The translations under genes were made by a program, and so were the position numbers. From NCBI GenBank assembly GCA_015064695.1, contig SVRS01000006.1, positions 1 to 64,000 of the forward strand: DNA of 64,000 nt, in the 5' to 3' direction. The stretch is from Oscillospiraceae bacterium (GTDB lineage Bacteria > Bacillota > Clostridia > Oscillospirales > CAG-272). Under the pieces are notes generated by a model that was given only the letters and a program-made list of their open reading frames with translations, did not search any database and was not told the DNA's origin. Shown in pieces: positions 9,953-20,500 of the stretch (within the stretch, counting starts at the first letter, position 1; each line of letters starts with the position of its first letter).

Positions 9953-10648
9953 ATGTACCATATTCTCGTTGTCGATGACGAAAGCCGCATTCGGGCCATT
10001 ATTCGCAAGTACGCCGAGTTTGAAGGCCATACCGTAACCGAGGCCGGAGACGGCATGGAGGCGGTGATTCTTTGCCGCAAGGAGAGCTTCGATCTGATCA
10101 TCATGGATATCATGATGCCGGAGCTGGATGGCTTTTCCGCCTGCCGTGAAATCCGTAAGAACAGTCAGACCCCCATCATCATGCTGTCCGCCCGCGGCGA
10201 GGAGTACGATAAGATCAACGGCTTTGAGCTGGGAATCGATGATTACGTGGTAAAGCCCTTTTCCCCTCGTGAGCTTATGCTCCGCGTAGATGCCGTGCTG
10301 AAGCGTGTCCACCGTCCCCCGATCGCCGCCGGTAATGCAACGCCGAATCAGATTATCGAGTTGGATAACGGTGGCCTCCGTGTGGACATGACCGCCCGTA
10401 TCGTGAGTGTAGAAGGAGAGCGGGTAGATATGTCCCCCAAGGAGTACGATCTGTTCTTTTACCTTCTTTCCAACCGCAATATCGCTCTTTCCCGTGAAAA
10501 GCTGATCAGCGAAGTATGGGGCTACGATTTTTACGGTGATGCACGCACGCTGGATACCCATATCAAGCTGCTCCGCAAAAGCCTGGGGCCCTACGCCAAA
10601 TATATCGTTACGCTTCGCGGCGTAGGATACCGCTTTGAAGGGGATTAA
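9953..10648 (+). CDS. OmpR-family response regulator
   Basis: ILVVDDESRIR, DLIIMDIMMPELDG, winged helix DARTLDTHIKLLRKSL. Confidence 0.93.
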   Translation: MYHILVVDDESRIRAIIRKYAEFEGHTVTEAGDGMEAVILCRKESFDLIIMDIMMPELDGFSACREIRKNSQTPIIMLSARGEEYDKINGFELGIDDYVVKPFSPRELMLRVDAVLKRVHRPPIAAGNATPNQIIELDNGGLRVDMTARIVSVEGERVDMSPKEYDLFFYLLSNRNIALSREKLISEVWGYDFYGDARTLDTHIKLLRKSLGPYAKYIVTLRGVGYRFEGD

Positions 10649-10653
10649 CCGTT

Positions 10654-12270
10654 ATGAACCCCCAAAGCAACCAAAATCGAACAACCTATTTCAACTCCCC
10701 CCGCCGCACCCAGCGTAGCGGGGGGCGTATCAGCATTTCCTGGAAGCTTTTTGCGTATCTGGCCCTGTTTACTCTGTTCATCCTGATCGTTGTTTGGATC
10801 ATGCAGATCGGTCTCCTGAATTACTTTTACAGTCAAAGCAAATATGACGAGATGGAAGTGACGGATGCGATGGTCACGGATGCGATATTGAATCACCCCG
10901 GAAATTTGGAGGAGGTGGTTGAAAAATGCGCCACGGATTATCTTTTGTGCATACGCGTGTTCCGCGTGGACGGCTCGACTGCCCGTCAGATTGTCAGCGC
11001 AGAGGTTTCCGGAAATTGCCTGATTCACCGGATATCCAGCCGCTACCTGACCCACCTCTATAACGAGGCAGTCGAAAACGGCGGGCTCTATACGAAAAAA
11101 ATATCCCCCGAAATGCTGTTCTTTACGAATCCCGATGCCATGATCGACACGGATCCGCCCAGACGGCAGCAGGATCGGATCGACGGCATTTTCAATGCCT
11201 TCCGCAACTATCCCTTGGAGCAGGACGTTAATATGCTGCACGTCCGCGTGCTGCGGGATATGAGCGGAAGCACCTATATTCTGATGCTGAATTCCGAGCT
11301 GGAGCCTTTGAACGCTACGGTGGAAACCTTAAAGACCCAATTCTGGATGATCGCCTTTATTCTTCTTTGGGGTGCATTATTCCTGGCAATTCTGATCTCC
11401 AGAAACATCTCGGAGCCCATCAAGAAAATGAACCGTGCCGCCAAACAGCTGGCACAGGGACGATACGATGCGGATTTCCGCGTGACAGGCTATAGCGAAG
11501 CTACCGAGCTGTCGGAATCCCTGACCCATGCCTCGGAGCAGCTCTCCCGAAATGATAAGCTCCAAAAGGAGTTGATCGCGAATATTTCTCATGACCTGCG
11601 CACCCCGCTGACCATGATCGTGGGATATAGCGAGGTCATGCGTGATCTTCCCGGCGAGAATACCCCCGAAAACGTACAGGTGATCATTGACGAAACCGAG
11701 CGGTTGTCCCAATTGGTCAACGATCTGCTGGACCTGTCTAAGCTACAGGCAGGAACTCGTCTCCCCTCTATGGAGGTTCTGAATTTGACCGCTCTGATTG
11801 AGTCAACCATGCTCCGCTATGAAAAGCTGACCCAAAAGGACGGCTACAGGATCGAATACCAAGCCCCTGCCCCCATCTACGTCCGCGCTGACCAGACCAT
11901 GCTTTTGCAGGTGATCTACAATCTGATCAACAACGCCATCAATTATACGGGAAATGACAAGCTCGTCCGTGTGACGCAAACGGTTTCCTCGGACGGCTCC
12001 AAGGTTCGCGTATCGGTCATGGATAGCGGCGCAGGCATTCCTCCCGAGCAGATCCCCTTGATATGGGATCGCTACTATAAGATCGACAAGGTGCACAGAC
12101 GGGCTATGATCGGAACGGGCTTGGGACTCTCTATCGTCAAGCAGGTGCTGGAGGCTCACCATACCACCTACGGCATCGAAAGCAAAGAGGGAAGCGGCTC
12201 CACCTTCTGGTTCGAAATGCCGGTCGTACAAAGAGATACACCTGAAATCAAAGATGAAAATCTTGCGTAA
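10654..12270 (+). CDS. Sensor histidine kinase with HAMP domain
   Basis: LIANISHDLRTPLTMIVGYSEVM, NLINNAINYTG, GTGLGLSIVKQVLE. Confidence 0.93.
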   Translation: MNPQSNQNRTTYFNSPRRTQRSGGRISISWKLFAYLALFTLFILIVVWIMQIGLLNYFYSQSKYDEMEVTDAMVTDAILNHPGNLEEVVEKCATDYLLCIRVFRVDGSTARQIVSAEVSGNCLIHRISSRYLTHLYNEAVENGGLYTKKISPEMLFFTNPDAMIDTDPPRRQQDRIDGIFNAFRNYPLEQDVNMLHVRVLRDMSGSTYILMLNSELEPLNATVETLKTQFWMIAFILLWGALFLAILISRNISEPIKKMNRAAKQLAQGRYDADFRVTGYSEATELSESLTHASEQLSRNDKLQKELIANISHDLRTPLTMIVGYSEVMRDLPGENTPENVQVIIDETERLSQLVNDLLDLSKLQAGTRLPSMEVLNLTALIESTMLRYEKLTQKDGYRIEYQAPAPIYVRADQTMLLQVIYNLINNAINYTGNDKLVRVTQTVSSDGSKVRVSVMDSGAGIPPEQIPLIWDRYYKIDKVHRRAMIGTGLGLSIVKQVLEAHHTTYGIESKEGSGSTFWFEMPVVQRDTPEIKDENLA

Positions 12271-12274
12271 CCCC

Positions 12275-12303
12275 TTGCAATTCCCGGCGAAAAGGTGTAT
12301 AAT
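12275..12303 (+). promoter_or_regulatory. Promoter-like TTGCAA-N17-TATAAT
   Basis: Hexamers with 17-nt spacing upstream of 12378 CDS. Confidence 0.55.
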
Positions 12304-12377
12304 AGTGAGGAATTACCACCGGGAAACCGCCCGATGCCGGTTGCCGATCAACAAGAATTTGTAAATGGGAGCCCACT

Positions 12378-13280
12378 ATGCCCGATCTTCTTCAAGAGCT
12401 ACATGCTCATTTGGTCCATCAATTATCCTGCCCTGTGTGCGGCGCATCTCTTTGCGTGTCCGAAGACGGCAAAAGCCTCACCTGCTTGAACAAGGCATCC
12501 GATTCTTCCGCCCGCAGGCGAACGCATCTTTTTGACGGAGGAGCAGGCGGTTACGTTCCTCTTTCTCCCCGTCATAGCGGAGGAGGTGACTCCAAGGAAG
12601 CTGTCCGCGCCCGCTCCTCCTTCCTGCATCACGGTTACTATGATCCGGCCGCACGGGCGTTGACTGAAATCGTCACCGAATTTACACCGATCAGCGGCTC
12701 GGTTCTGGATGCCGGGTGCGGAGAAGGGTACTATTCCAACCGTATCGCTCAAGCCGGATATCCAACCATGGGTGTGGATCTTTCCAAATTTGCTGTGGAC
12801 GCCGCGGCCAAGGCCGCACGAGCCTATCGTCTGTCCACCGGACAAGCCTCCATGACCTTGTATGCCGTGGGAAGCGTATTCGAGCTTCCGGTGAAGGATA
12901 ATGCCTTCGACACTGTGACGAATATTTTTGCCCCCTGTGCCCCCGCTGAATACGCCCGTGTACTCAAGCCGGGCGGACATCTGATCGTAGTCGGTGCAGG
13001 AGAGCGGCATCTGTTTGGACTCAAGCAGTTGGTCTACGACGACCCCTATCTCAACGACCCTCGCCGCGATCTGCCTACGGAATCGGACGGTCTGACTCTC
13101 GTCGCCGCCCGAAATACCTCCTTTAGCATCGTGGTGGAAGATCCGTCCCACCTGGCCGCGTTGTTTTCCATGACCCCCTACTACTGGCGGACAAGCCAGA
13201 ACGGTCACGACCGGATCCGCTCCGCCGAGCGGCTGGAAACCGAGGTGTCCTTCGACTTCCATATCTACCGAAAAGCATAA
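12378..13280 (+). CDS. RlmA-like RNA methyltransferase (23S rRNA guanine-N1 family)
   Basis: N-terminal CPVCGASLCVSEDGKSLTCLNKASD zinc-finger-like region, then SVLDAGCGEGYYS SAM motif. Confidence 0.75.
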   Translation: MPDLLQELHAHLVHQLSCPVCGASLCVSEDGKSLTCLNKASDSSARRRTHLFDGGAGGYVPLSPRHSGGGDSKEAVRARSSFLHHGYYDPAARALTEIVTEFTPISGSVLDAGCGEGYYSNRIAQAGYPTMGVDLSKFAVDAAAKAARAYRLSTGQASMTLYAVGSVFELPVKDNAFDTVTNIFAPCAPAEYARVLKPGGHLIVVGAGERHLFGLKQLVYDDPYLNDPRRDLPTESDGLTLVAARNTSFSIVVEDPSHLAALFSMTPYYWRTSQNGHDRIRSAERLETEVSFDFHIYRKA

Positions 13281-13301
13281 AATTAAAGTATAACTTATAA
13301 A

Positions 13302-13477
13302 GGGAACCTCTAAAAATTCATCGCATGGAGAATCGACGGAATCTTTTCCGTTTGCCCACGAAGTGGGCGCTTCACCAAAAATCCTTCGCGTAGACTCCAC
13401 TACGCGCGCGGACTTTTGTTGCGTCTGACAAAAAATCTTCTCGCCGCTCTCCCCACGCTGAATATTTAGAGGTCCCC
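13302..13477. mobile_element. Putative MITE-like non-autonomous element
   Basis: Imperfect TIR GGGAACCTCTAAAAATTCA / GGGGACCTCTAAATATTCA (17/19), inner hairpins GCCCACgaaGTGGGC and CGCGTAGactccaCTACGCG, flanked by TAAA on both sides, no ORF. Confidence 0.55.
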
Positions 13478-13496
13478 TAAAACGAAAGGAACCGTT

Positions 13497-14246
13497 ATGA
13501 GCAATACCGAAACCGTTTTCAACAAGAAGATTTCGTTGTGCATTCCCATGTACAACGAAAACAGCATCATCGCTGACACAGCAAAGACCCTGCACGAGTA
13601 CATGTCCAAGACCTTTGCCGACTACGAGATCATTTTCTCCAACGACGGCTCCAAGGACGGCTGCGACAAGACCGTGGAGGCCCTGAACCTCCCCAACGTC
13701 CGAGTGGTAGGCTATCCCGATAACAAGGGTAAGGGATGTGCTGTCCGTACCGCTCTCCTGGCCGCAGAGGGAGACATCGTCATGTTCACCGATGCCGACC
13801 TGGCCTACGGAACCGACGTCATCAAGCAGGTGTACGATGAGTTTGTCGCCAATCCCGACGCCGATATGGTCATCGGCTCCCGTAACCTCCATAAGGACGG
13901 CTACGAGGGCTACACCTTCATCCGTAAGCTGGCCTCCAAGATCTACATCAAGATCCTCTGCTTCGTAGGCGGCTTCAAGCTGTCGGATTCCCAGTGCGGC
14001 TGTAAGGCTTTCACCCGCGAGACCGTATGGGAGATATTCCCCCGTTGCGAGGTCAACGGCTTTGCCTTCGATTTTGAGGCCATTCTCTGGGCCACCAAGC
14101 TGGGTAAGAAGATCGTGGAGACTCCCGTTAAGATCATCAACCACCGCGAGTCCAAGGTCAACATTGTCAAGGACACCTTCAAGATGCTGGGCGATCTGCG
14201 GAAGATGAAGAAGCGGATCAAGAGAATTGAGATCGAAATCAAGTAA
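13497..14246 (+). CDS. Glycosyltransferase family 2 (dolichyl-phosphate sugar transferase-like)
   Basis: SLCIPMYNEN, IIFSNDGSKDG, VMFTDADLAYG motifs. Confidence 0.85.
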   Translation: MSNTETVFNKKISLCIPMYNENSIIADTAKTLHEYMSKTFADYEIIFSNDGSKDGCDKTVEALNLPNVRVVGYPDNKGKGCAVRTALLAAEGDIVMFTDADLAYGTDVIKQVYDEFVANPDADMVIGSRNLHKDGYEGYTFIRKLASKIYIKILCFVGGFKLSDSQCGCKAFTRETVWEIFPRCEVNGFAFDFEAILWATKLGKKIVETPVKIINHRESKVNIVKDTFKMLGDLRKMKKRIKRIEIEIK

Positions 14247-14289
14247 ATTTCCCATCCCCGCGCGCGCCGCGGGGAAATTTTTCTTTTTT
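14245..14289 (+). terminator. Rho-independent terminator
   Basis: AAATTTCCC...GGGGAAATTT followed by T-rich tract. Confidence 0.6.
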
Positions 14290-14392
14290 GGGGAAAAGCC
14301 GTGAGGTTTTGTAATTTTTTGCGATTGTATAAGTGAACACGTGTTTGGCATCTTCCGTGCCACCCATTCCAATCATTTTGAAAGGAGGGTCT

Positions 14393-14974
14393 ATGTCTTT
14401 TGAACGCTGTAACCCAACTGCAGAGCAAGAACTGTTGGACAGGCTCGTAGGACGGGACGAATCCGCTCTGTCCGAGGTGTCCGACCGATGGGGAAGGATG
14501 CTCTACGGTCTGGCCTACCGCATTACAGGCTCCGTCCCGGATGCCGAGGAATGTGTCAATGACGCCTTGCTGGATCTGTGGCAGAATCCCCCCGCCCATG
14601 GCGATACCGATCTGTCGGCTTACGTCAGCGTGCTGGTGCGCCGACGGGCCGTGGATCGCGTGCGCTTCAATACCGCCAACCGTCGGGGAGGAGGAGATTA
14701 CACCTGCGCCCTGGACGAGCTGGATCAATGCCTGGCCGATCCCAACGGGCAAGCAGACGAGGATTCCATGGCCATCCGTGATGCCCTGCAAGCCTTTTTG
14801 GATAGCCTGGATAAGGAGAACCGAGTCATCTTCCTGCTTCGCTACTATGCCGCCTACTCCAACGCCGAGATTGCCCGGCGGAGGGGCATCGGCGAGCGAG
14901 CCGTAGAAATGCGCCTGAACCGTATGCGAAAGCGCCTGCGCCGCGTGCTTGCCGAGCATGACGTTTCCCTGTAA
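14393..14974 (+). CDS. ECF-type RNA polymerase sigma factor
   Basis: Sigma70 region 2 (GLAYRITGSVPDAEECVNDALLDLW) and region 4 (LRYYAAYSNAEIARRRGIGERAVEMRLNRMRKRLR); RBS aaaggagg. Confidence 0.88.
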   Translation: MSFERCNPTAEQELLDRLVGRDESALSEVSDRWGRMLYGLAYRITGSVPDAEECVNDALLDLWQNPPAHGDTDLSAYVSVLVRRRAVDRVRFNTANRRGGGDYTCALDELDQCLADPNGQADEDSMAIRDALQAFLDSLDKENRVIFLLRYYAAYSNAEIARRRGIGERAVEMRLNRMRKRLRRVLAEHDVSL

Positions 14975-15015
14975 ACCGAAACAAAACCCATTTTCTCTGA
15001 GAAAGGAGAAGCCAC

Positions 15016-16347
15016 ATGAAAAACAAACGAGACCAACTCAATAACGCATTCCATGATCTCCGCGACGATACCCTGGCTGAGACCGTGGCCGCCATGGAGA
15101 CACCCGCCATCCCCCAAGTAAACCACGCCCGCCGTTGGCTTACGGCTACCGCCGCCTGCCTCGCGGCCGCGCTGACTTTGGGAGCGTTGCTGACTCTACC
15201 CCTGATGAGGAACGATGGGCCGTCTCCCACGCCCCCTCCCACTACCGGGCAACCATCCTCCGACCAAGAGCGGTTCTTCTACGATGCCCCCATCGTGAAG
15301 CTGATAAGCCTGTCTGCCGAGAAAACGGTAGAGGGCGTCACAGAGGGGGAGAGCGATATGGTCATGCAGATCGATGAGGATATCCGGATTAACCATCAAT
15401 ACTACCTGCTTTTTGAAGCATTGGAGGAAGGTGAGACCCTGACCCTGACCTCCCGCAATACCACCCTGGCCCAGGCAAGCGTGAGAGAGCGGCCCGAATA
15501 TGACCGCAGAGTTCATATTAAGGCGACCACCGATTACCTGCCGTCCATTACATTCGATCCGACTCTCACCCAACACCCCGAGCCTATATTCCTTTGGAAT
15601 TATCTGGGCCTGCCGGAGGAAGCCCGCACGGAGGGAAATATCTACGAGGATTGTGTGGATTTTGTCATCAGAAACGCGGACGGCCATATTACGGGAGCGG
15701 GAAGTCTGTACCTGGCCAATAAAAAGGTCATGACCATTGAGGAAAACAACAGCTACTTCAAGCACATGTCCATCAGCCGCGGTAAAGTCCTGGGCTCTGT
15801 GCGCTTTGATAACCCTGCCTCGGTGACTGACGAGCAGATCGAGACCCTCCTGTCCGAAATGCATGGAAAGGCAGAGGGCCTGTCCGAGAACTTCTTTGAC
15901 GAATCCACCTTCACCGCCGATGAGTGGTATATCAAGAACTGGGCGACCATCATCGAGACGGATTATCCCGAGTATCTGCCCGAGGATGCCCCTCTGCTGA
16001 TCCTGCTGGGAGCCGGTCGGATCATGGACGGCATCCGCGCTCACCTCAATATGGGAACGCCCGAGAACTACACGGAGCTTCGTTCGGTATTCTTCTTTGA
16101 AGACGGCACCTACGCCATCGCAGAGTACGAAAATATCAAGTGCATCTGCCCCATCTGCGGGGAGATCGAGTATCTGGAGCATCCATTCTATACCCAGGTC
16201 CACAACGTCACGGACATCCACGAAGAGTATGCCCATAAGCAGGAGACCTACTGGTTGTTCAAGCTGAACGATGGTCGGATCATGAAGGCATCTCTCATCG
16301 GTGACGGCTACTTCACCTTTGTCACCGAGGAAGATGCCGCCGCATAA
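15016..16347 (+). CDS. Putative ECF-associated single-TM regulator (anti-sigma-like position) with a large extracytoplasmic domain
   Basis: Directly downstream of sigma factor, N-terminal cytosolic stretch then one TM (WLTATAACLAAALTLGALLTL); CICPICGE motif. Confidence 0.5.
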   Translation: MKNKRDQLNNAFHDLRDDTLAETVAAMETPAIPQVNHARRWLTATAACLAAALTLGALLTLPLMRNDGPSPTPPPTTGQPSSDQERFFYDAPIVKLISLSAEKTVEGVTEGESDMVMQIDEDIRINHQYYLLFEALEEGETLTLTSRNTTLAQASVRERPEYDRRVHIKATTDYLPSITFDPTLTQHPEPIFLWNYLGLPEEARTEGNIYEDCVDFVIRNADGHITGAGSLYLANKKVMTIEENNSYFKHMSISRGKVLGSVRFDNPASVTDEQIETLLSEMHGKAEGLSENFFDESTFTADEWYIKNWATIIETDYPEYLPEDAPLLILLGAGRIMDGIRAHLNMGTPENYTELRSVFFFEDGTYAIAEYENIKCICPICGEIEYLEHPFYTQVHNVTDIHEEYAHKQETYWLFKLNDGRIMKASLIGDGYFTFVTEEDAAA

Positions 16348-16358
16348 CTCGATATCCA

Positions 16359-16391
16359 CCCCATACCCCTCACGGGTATGGGGACTTTTTT
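16359..16391 (+). terminator. Rho-independent terminator
   Basis: CCCCATACCC-ctcac-GGGTATGGGG then TTTTTT. Confidence 0.85.
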
Positions 16392-16494
16392 GCCGAAAAA
16401 CAAAAAAAACGCAAAAAAAGGCTATACAAAATCAAACTTTTATGGTATAATATATTCTGTATACTAATATTCAGACGAAAGGAAGATTATTTCC

Positions 16495-17532
16495 ATGGCA
16501 TACGACAACAAGAAGCCCTATAAGCCCGAGAGCGGCAAGGGCGTCAAGAAATATCCTGCTGACAAGAATTTTACTCCCACCGGTGACCGTCCCTACAAAG
16601 AAGGGAAATCCTTTGAGAAAAAGCCATACGAGAAGAAAAACTACGGCGATAAGCCCTACGAGAAAAGGTTCTACGGAGAACGTCCTCGTTTCGAGGATCG
16701 CCCCCGGGATGAGTACAAAGCCCAGGACAAAAAGCAGTATGACCGCGATAGCCGCCGTGACTATGACGATGAGGACGGCAATACCCCCGATCCCGAGGCC
16801 GAGGGCCTGGTGATTGGTCGCAACGCCGTGCGAGAGCTGCTCCGCTCCGACCGCACCGTAGACAAGCTCCTGGTCCGCCGCGGCGATCGCGAGGGCTCTA
16901 TCGTGGTGCTGGTAGCTGAGGCGGTGGAGAAGGGCATCCCTATCGTGGAAGTAGACAAGGCCAAGCTGGATAGTCTGGCAGGCTTCGTGCCCCACCAGGG
17001 CGTGATCGCCATGGTGGCCCAGAAGGCCTACTGCTCGGTTGAGGATATCCTGGCCATTGCCGCAGAGCGCGGCGAGAAGCCCTTCATCGTCATTGCCGAC
17101 GGTATCACAGATCCCTATAATCTGGGCGCGCTCATCCGTTGCGCCGAAGGCTGCGGTGCCCACGGCCTGATCATCCCCCGCCGTCGCGCCGTGGGGTTGA
17201 CCGCCCTGGTGGCCAAGTCCTCCGCAGGCGCTATGGAGCATTTGGCCGTAGCCAAGGTGGCCAATATCCATACCACCATCCTGGAGTTGAAAAAGGCAGG
17301 CGTGTGGGTCTACGCCGCCGAGGCGGGTGGCTCCGCTCACTACGATACCGATTTCCGAGGCCCCTGCGCCCTGGTCATGGGCAGTGAAGGAGACGGCGTT
17401 TCCCGCGTGGTCAAGGATACCTGCGACGGTATTGTATCCATCCCCATGTACGGCCATGTAAACTCCTTCAACGTTTCTACTGCCGCATCCGTTATTTTGG
17501 CCGAGATCGCGCGCCAGCATCACATGGAATAA
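16495..17532 (+). CDS. rlmB: TrmH/SpoU-family 23S rRNA 2'-O-methyltransferase (RlmB) with low-complexity N-terminal extension
   Basis: VIGRNAVRELLRSD, DGITDPYNLGALIRCAEGCGAHGLIIP, LVMGSEGDGVSR, IPMYGHVNSFNVSTAASVIL. Confidence 0.9.
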   Translation: MAYDNKKPYKPESGKGVKKYPADKNFTPTGDRPYKEGKSFEKKPYEKKNYGDKPYEKRFYGERPRFEDRPRDEYKAQDKKQYDRDSRRDYDDEDGNTPDPEAEGLVIGRNAVRELLRSDRTVDKLLVRRGDREGSIVVLVAEAVEKGIPIVEVDKAKLDSLAGFVPHQGVIAMVAQKAYCSVEDILAIAAERGEKPFIVIADGITDPYNLGALIRCAEGCGAHGLIIPRRRAVGLTALVAKSSAGAMEHLAVAKVANIHTTILELKKAGVWVYAAEAGGSAHYDTDFRGPCALVMGSEGDGVSRVVKDTCDGIVSIPMYGHVNSFNVSTAASVILAEIARQHHME

Positions 17533-17573
17533 CCTACGCTTGATACGAAAGTAAGCAGAAGGGAGGAACCGAT

Positions 17574-20500
17574 TTGCCCGAGTCTAACAAAGGTTTTGAA
17601 AAAAACACCGAAGCCTCGTCCGTCGATTGGGCCGAGAAATTAAAGGCTTCCATGAAAGAAGCCGCAGGTGACCTCAAGGAAAGCCCTGCCGAGTCCGTTG
17701 ATGACGATCTTGCGGCCCTGCTTCGTGCGCAGTTAGGGAAGAGTTGTGTTGCTTCCACACCTGCCAGCAGTTTGGATACATCTGAATTTGAAACAAATTC
17801 GAGCTTCCCGGAAATGGATGAGGAAATTGAGGAGGATATCGAAGAATATCCCGACGAAGATCCCATCGAGGACGATATCGAAGAATACCCCGACGAAGAT
17901 CCCATCGAGGACGATATCGAAGAATATCCCGACGAAGATTCCATCGAGGAGGATATCGAAGAATACCCCGACGAAGATTCCATCGAGGAGGATATCGAAG
18001 AATATCCCGACGAAGATTCCGTCGAGGACGATATCGAAGAATATCCCGACGAAGATCCCATCGAGGACGATATTGAGGAATATTGCGACAACGATTTCTC
18101 CGAAGAGTCAAACTATGAAGATGTCGATCCGAATTTTTTTGAAAATGCTTCCTACGATGCGGCAGTCGAAGCCGACGTAACCGACGGTCTTTTCCTGGAG
18201 CAACCGATTGAAGACTCCGTTTCCGATATACCGATCCCTGTTTCCACCGTGCGTCAAGAAGCAGAGTACCGTCAGCCGACTGCCAATGCCATGACCGACG
18301 ATTGCTTTAATCGTGCGCCTGCAAAAACGGGGCAAGGCCGATCTAAATTGCGAGAGATCGCGTTGGAAAATCAGCAGTTGCTTTCCGAAAGTCGTAAAAT
18401 TTCCGATCAAAGGGATGAAACGAACGAGTCCTCCTTCGCGAATATGAATTCCCAAGCGCATGCGGGAGACCAGAACCGATCCGGCGGTATGGTGCGAAGC
18501 CATGAACGAAATGGATCAGACAGCCCGCAAATATGCGATCCCCTACAGCTTAGCCTGGACGATATTTCTCCTACCGTTGTGCGCTCACAGAATACCAAAA
18601 ACGAAGCACACGTCACATCTTTGGATTATTTGGACGAGGAAACACGCGGCACGTCGAAATATGAGGACACCGTTGCCGAGAAGCGGGCGGATATCGCTGA
18701 GCTGGAGGATACGGATCTATACATACGGCTGGGATACGAGGATTCTCTGCGGCGGGTCGACGAGCAGATGCGTATGGAAAAGCTGAGGTCCGATGCTTCT
18801 GATGTCAGTAAGCCCTGCTCCTCCAACGAGCAGGCAACCGTTCGTGCCAAATCCGAATATTCGGGACGTCGCGACACCGATCGTATTGAAAGAAAATACG
18901 TACACACCCATTGCAAAAATCTCCTTCGAACCATTCTTGCAACTCTCGGCGCCCTTCTTGCGTTAGCATATGAGATCCTCACTCCCATAATGCCGCTCCC
19001 CGATACCACCTTGCTTTCGAACTCGATATACTATGTTCCCGTTGGGCTTCTGTGGATGATCCTGATCTGTCTGCCGTTCCTATCCCGTATAGGACGAGGA
19101 TTGAAGGGACTCCTCGACTTTGAACCGACCCGCTACACCGTACCTGCCCTGGCTCTGCTGACAACGGCGGCGCACGGAATCCTTCTGATTGCTTTCGGTC
19201 GCTATCAAGGAATGCCCCTGTTCTTTGGCGCGTCGCTTCTGATTCTGGCGGTCGCAGCCCTTTCGGAATACTTCGTGTCTGAAGGTGAGCACTATGCATT
19301 TTCGGTAGCATCCTCGGGTAAGACCGCATACGTCCTGACCGACGAAAATACTCCGGCGGCTTCGGCTTTACAGCAAGCTCACCCAAGGGTAGGGAAGGAA
19401 CACTCCGCTCTGCGACGTTCGCGCAAGAAACAGGTATTTACCGTGGTTCGAACCGGTAGGTTGTCCGATTATTTCGCCAGAACACAGCGCTATAATCCCT
19501 ATATGGGGCTGTTGAATTACTTTATCCCCCTGGCTCTTTTGGCGGCAATCGCATGCGCAGGAACAGAGATCGTTCTCGGCGGTGACCTTTTGACGGACGG
19601 GCTTCGAGTGTTTGTCTTCGTTTACCTGCTCGGCCTGCCATCAGCCTATCTGTTGGCCATGAATTTGCCGTTATTCAACGTCAATAGGCATTTGCGTAAA
19701 AAAGGAGCCGCCGTCATTGGAACGGCCGCCCCTCTCACATACGCAGGGAAGCAGGATGCTCATTTGATATTCTCGGACGGAGATGCCCTCAAGGCGCTCT
19801 ACCGGAAGGATATAACCCTGCGCGGCGATGAGGATTCGGAAGAATACCGTCGTATGGCGGACGTTGTTTTCCGATTTTTGAACACACCTCTCGCAACGGA
19901 TCCCCTGCTTCGGGAGGCGAGCCTGGACAATTACCGCATTGAAATAGCCGAGGCGATTGAGCAGTATATGCGTTTGTATCTCGTGGATACCGAGCGAGGA
20001 GATGCAACGGAGATCATGATGGGATCTCATAGTGCGCTGACACGTCGAGGCATTCGCCTGCCAAAGATCAACATGGAGCAAAAATACAAAAAAAGCAAAG
20101 GTAGCCACGTGCTGTATTTGGCCTTCAATCGCAATTTCCGTTTAGCCTACGCAGTGGAATACCGTGTCGGTCGAACCTTTGCCCGAACGGTAGCATCCCT
20201 GAACCATATGGGCTACCGGGTATCCATCTCCTCCTTTGACCCTCTGGTCAATCCCGACATAGAGGGAATCAGCCGTTTACGCAAAAAAAGTCCCTTGAAT
20301 ATATTGAGGCCCTCTGTTTACGAGCCCATCCACAAATCCCGCTCCAGCGGCTTGATCGCCACGGGAAGAAGCCTGGATATTCTGTATCCTCTGAACGGCT
20401 GTCGCGCTATGCTCCGTGCGTATCGCAGAAGTCACCTGTTCAGTTGGCTGGCACTGCTGGCTACCATTGGCATCGCTATTGCTACGGTATGCTTCGGTGA

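Noticed and set aside
12423-14372. 649-aa minus-strand ORF
   Set aside because: Runs antisense through the RlmA-like gene, the MITE-like element and the glycosyltransferase; no recognisable motif; sense genes have strong motifs.
15196-16359. 387-aa minus-strand ORF
   Set aside because: Antisense of the ECF-associated membrane protein, which has RBS and TM support.
17841-18074. CRISPR-like array
   Set aside because: 39-bp repeats are contiguous with no spacers and are in frame in a coding sequence.
17534-18091. Ser-rich 185-aa minus-strand ORF (SSISSSMGSSSGY repeats)
   Set aside because: Antisense shadow of the 39-bp tandem repeat, which keeps all frames open.
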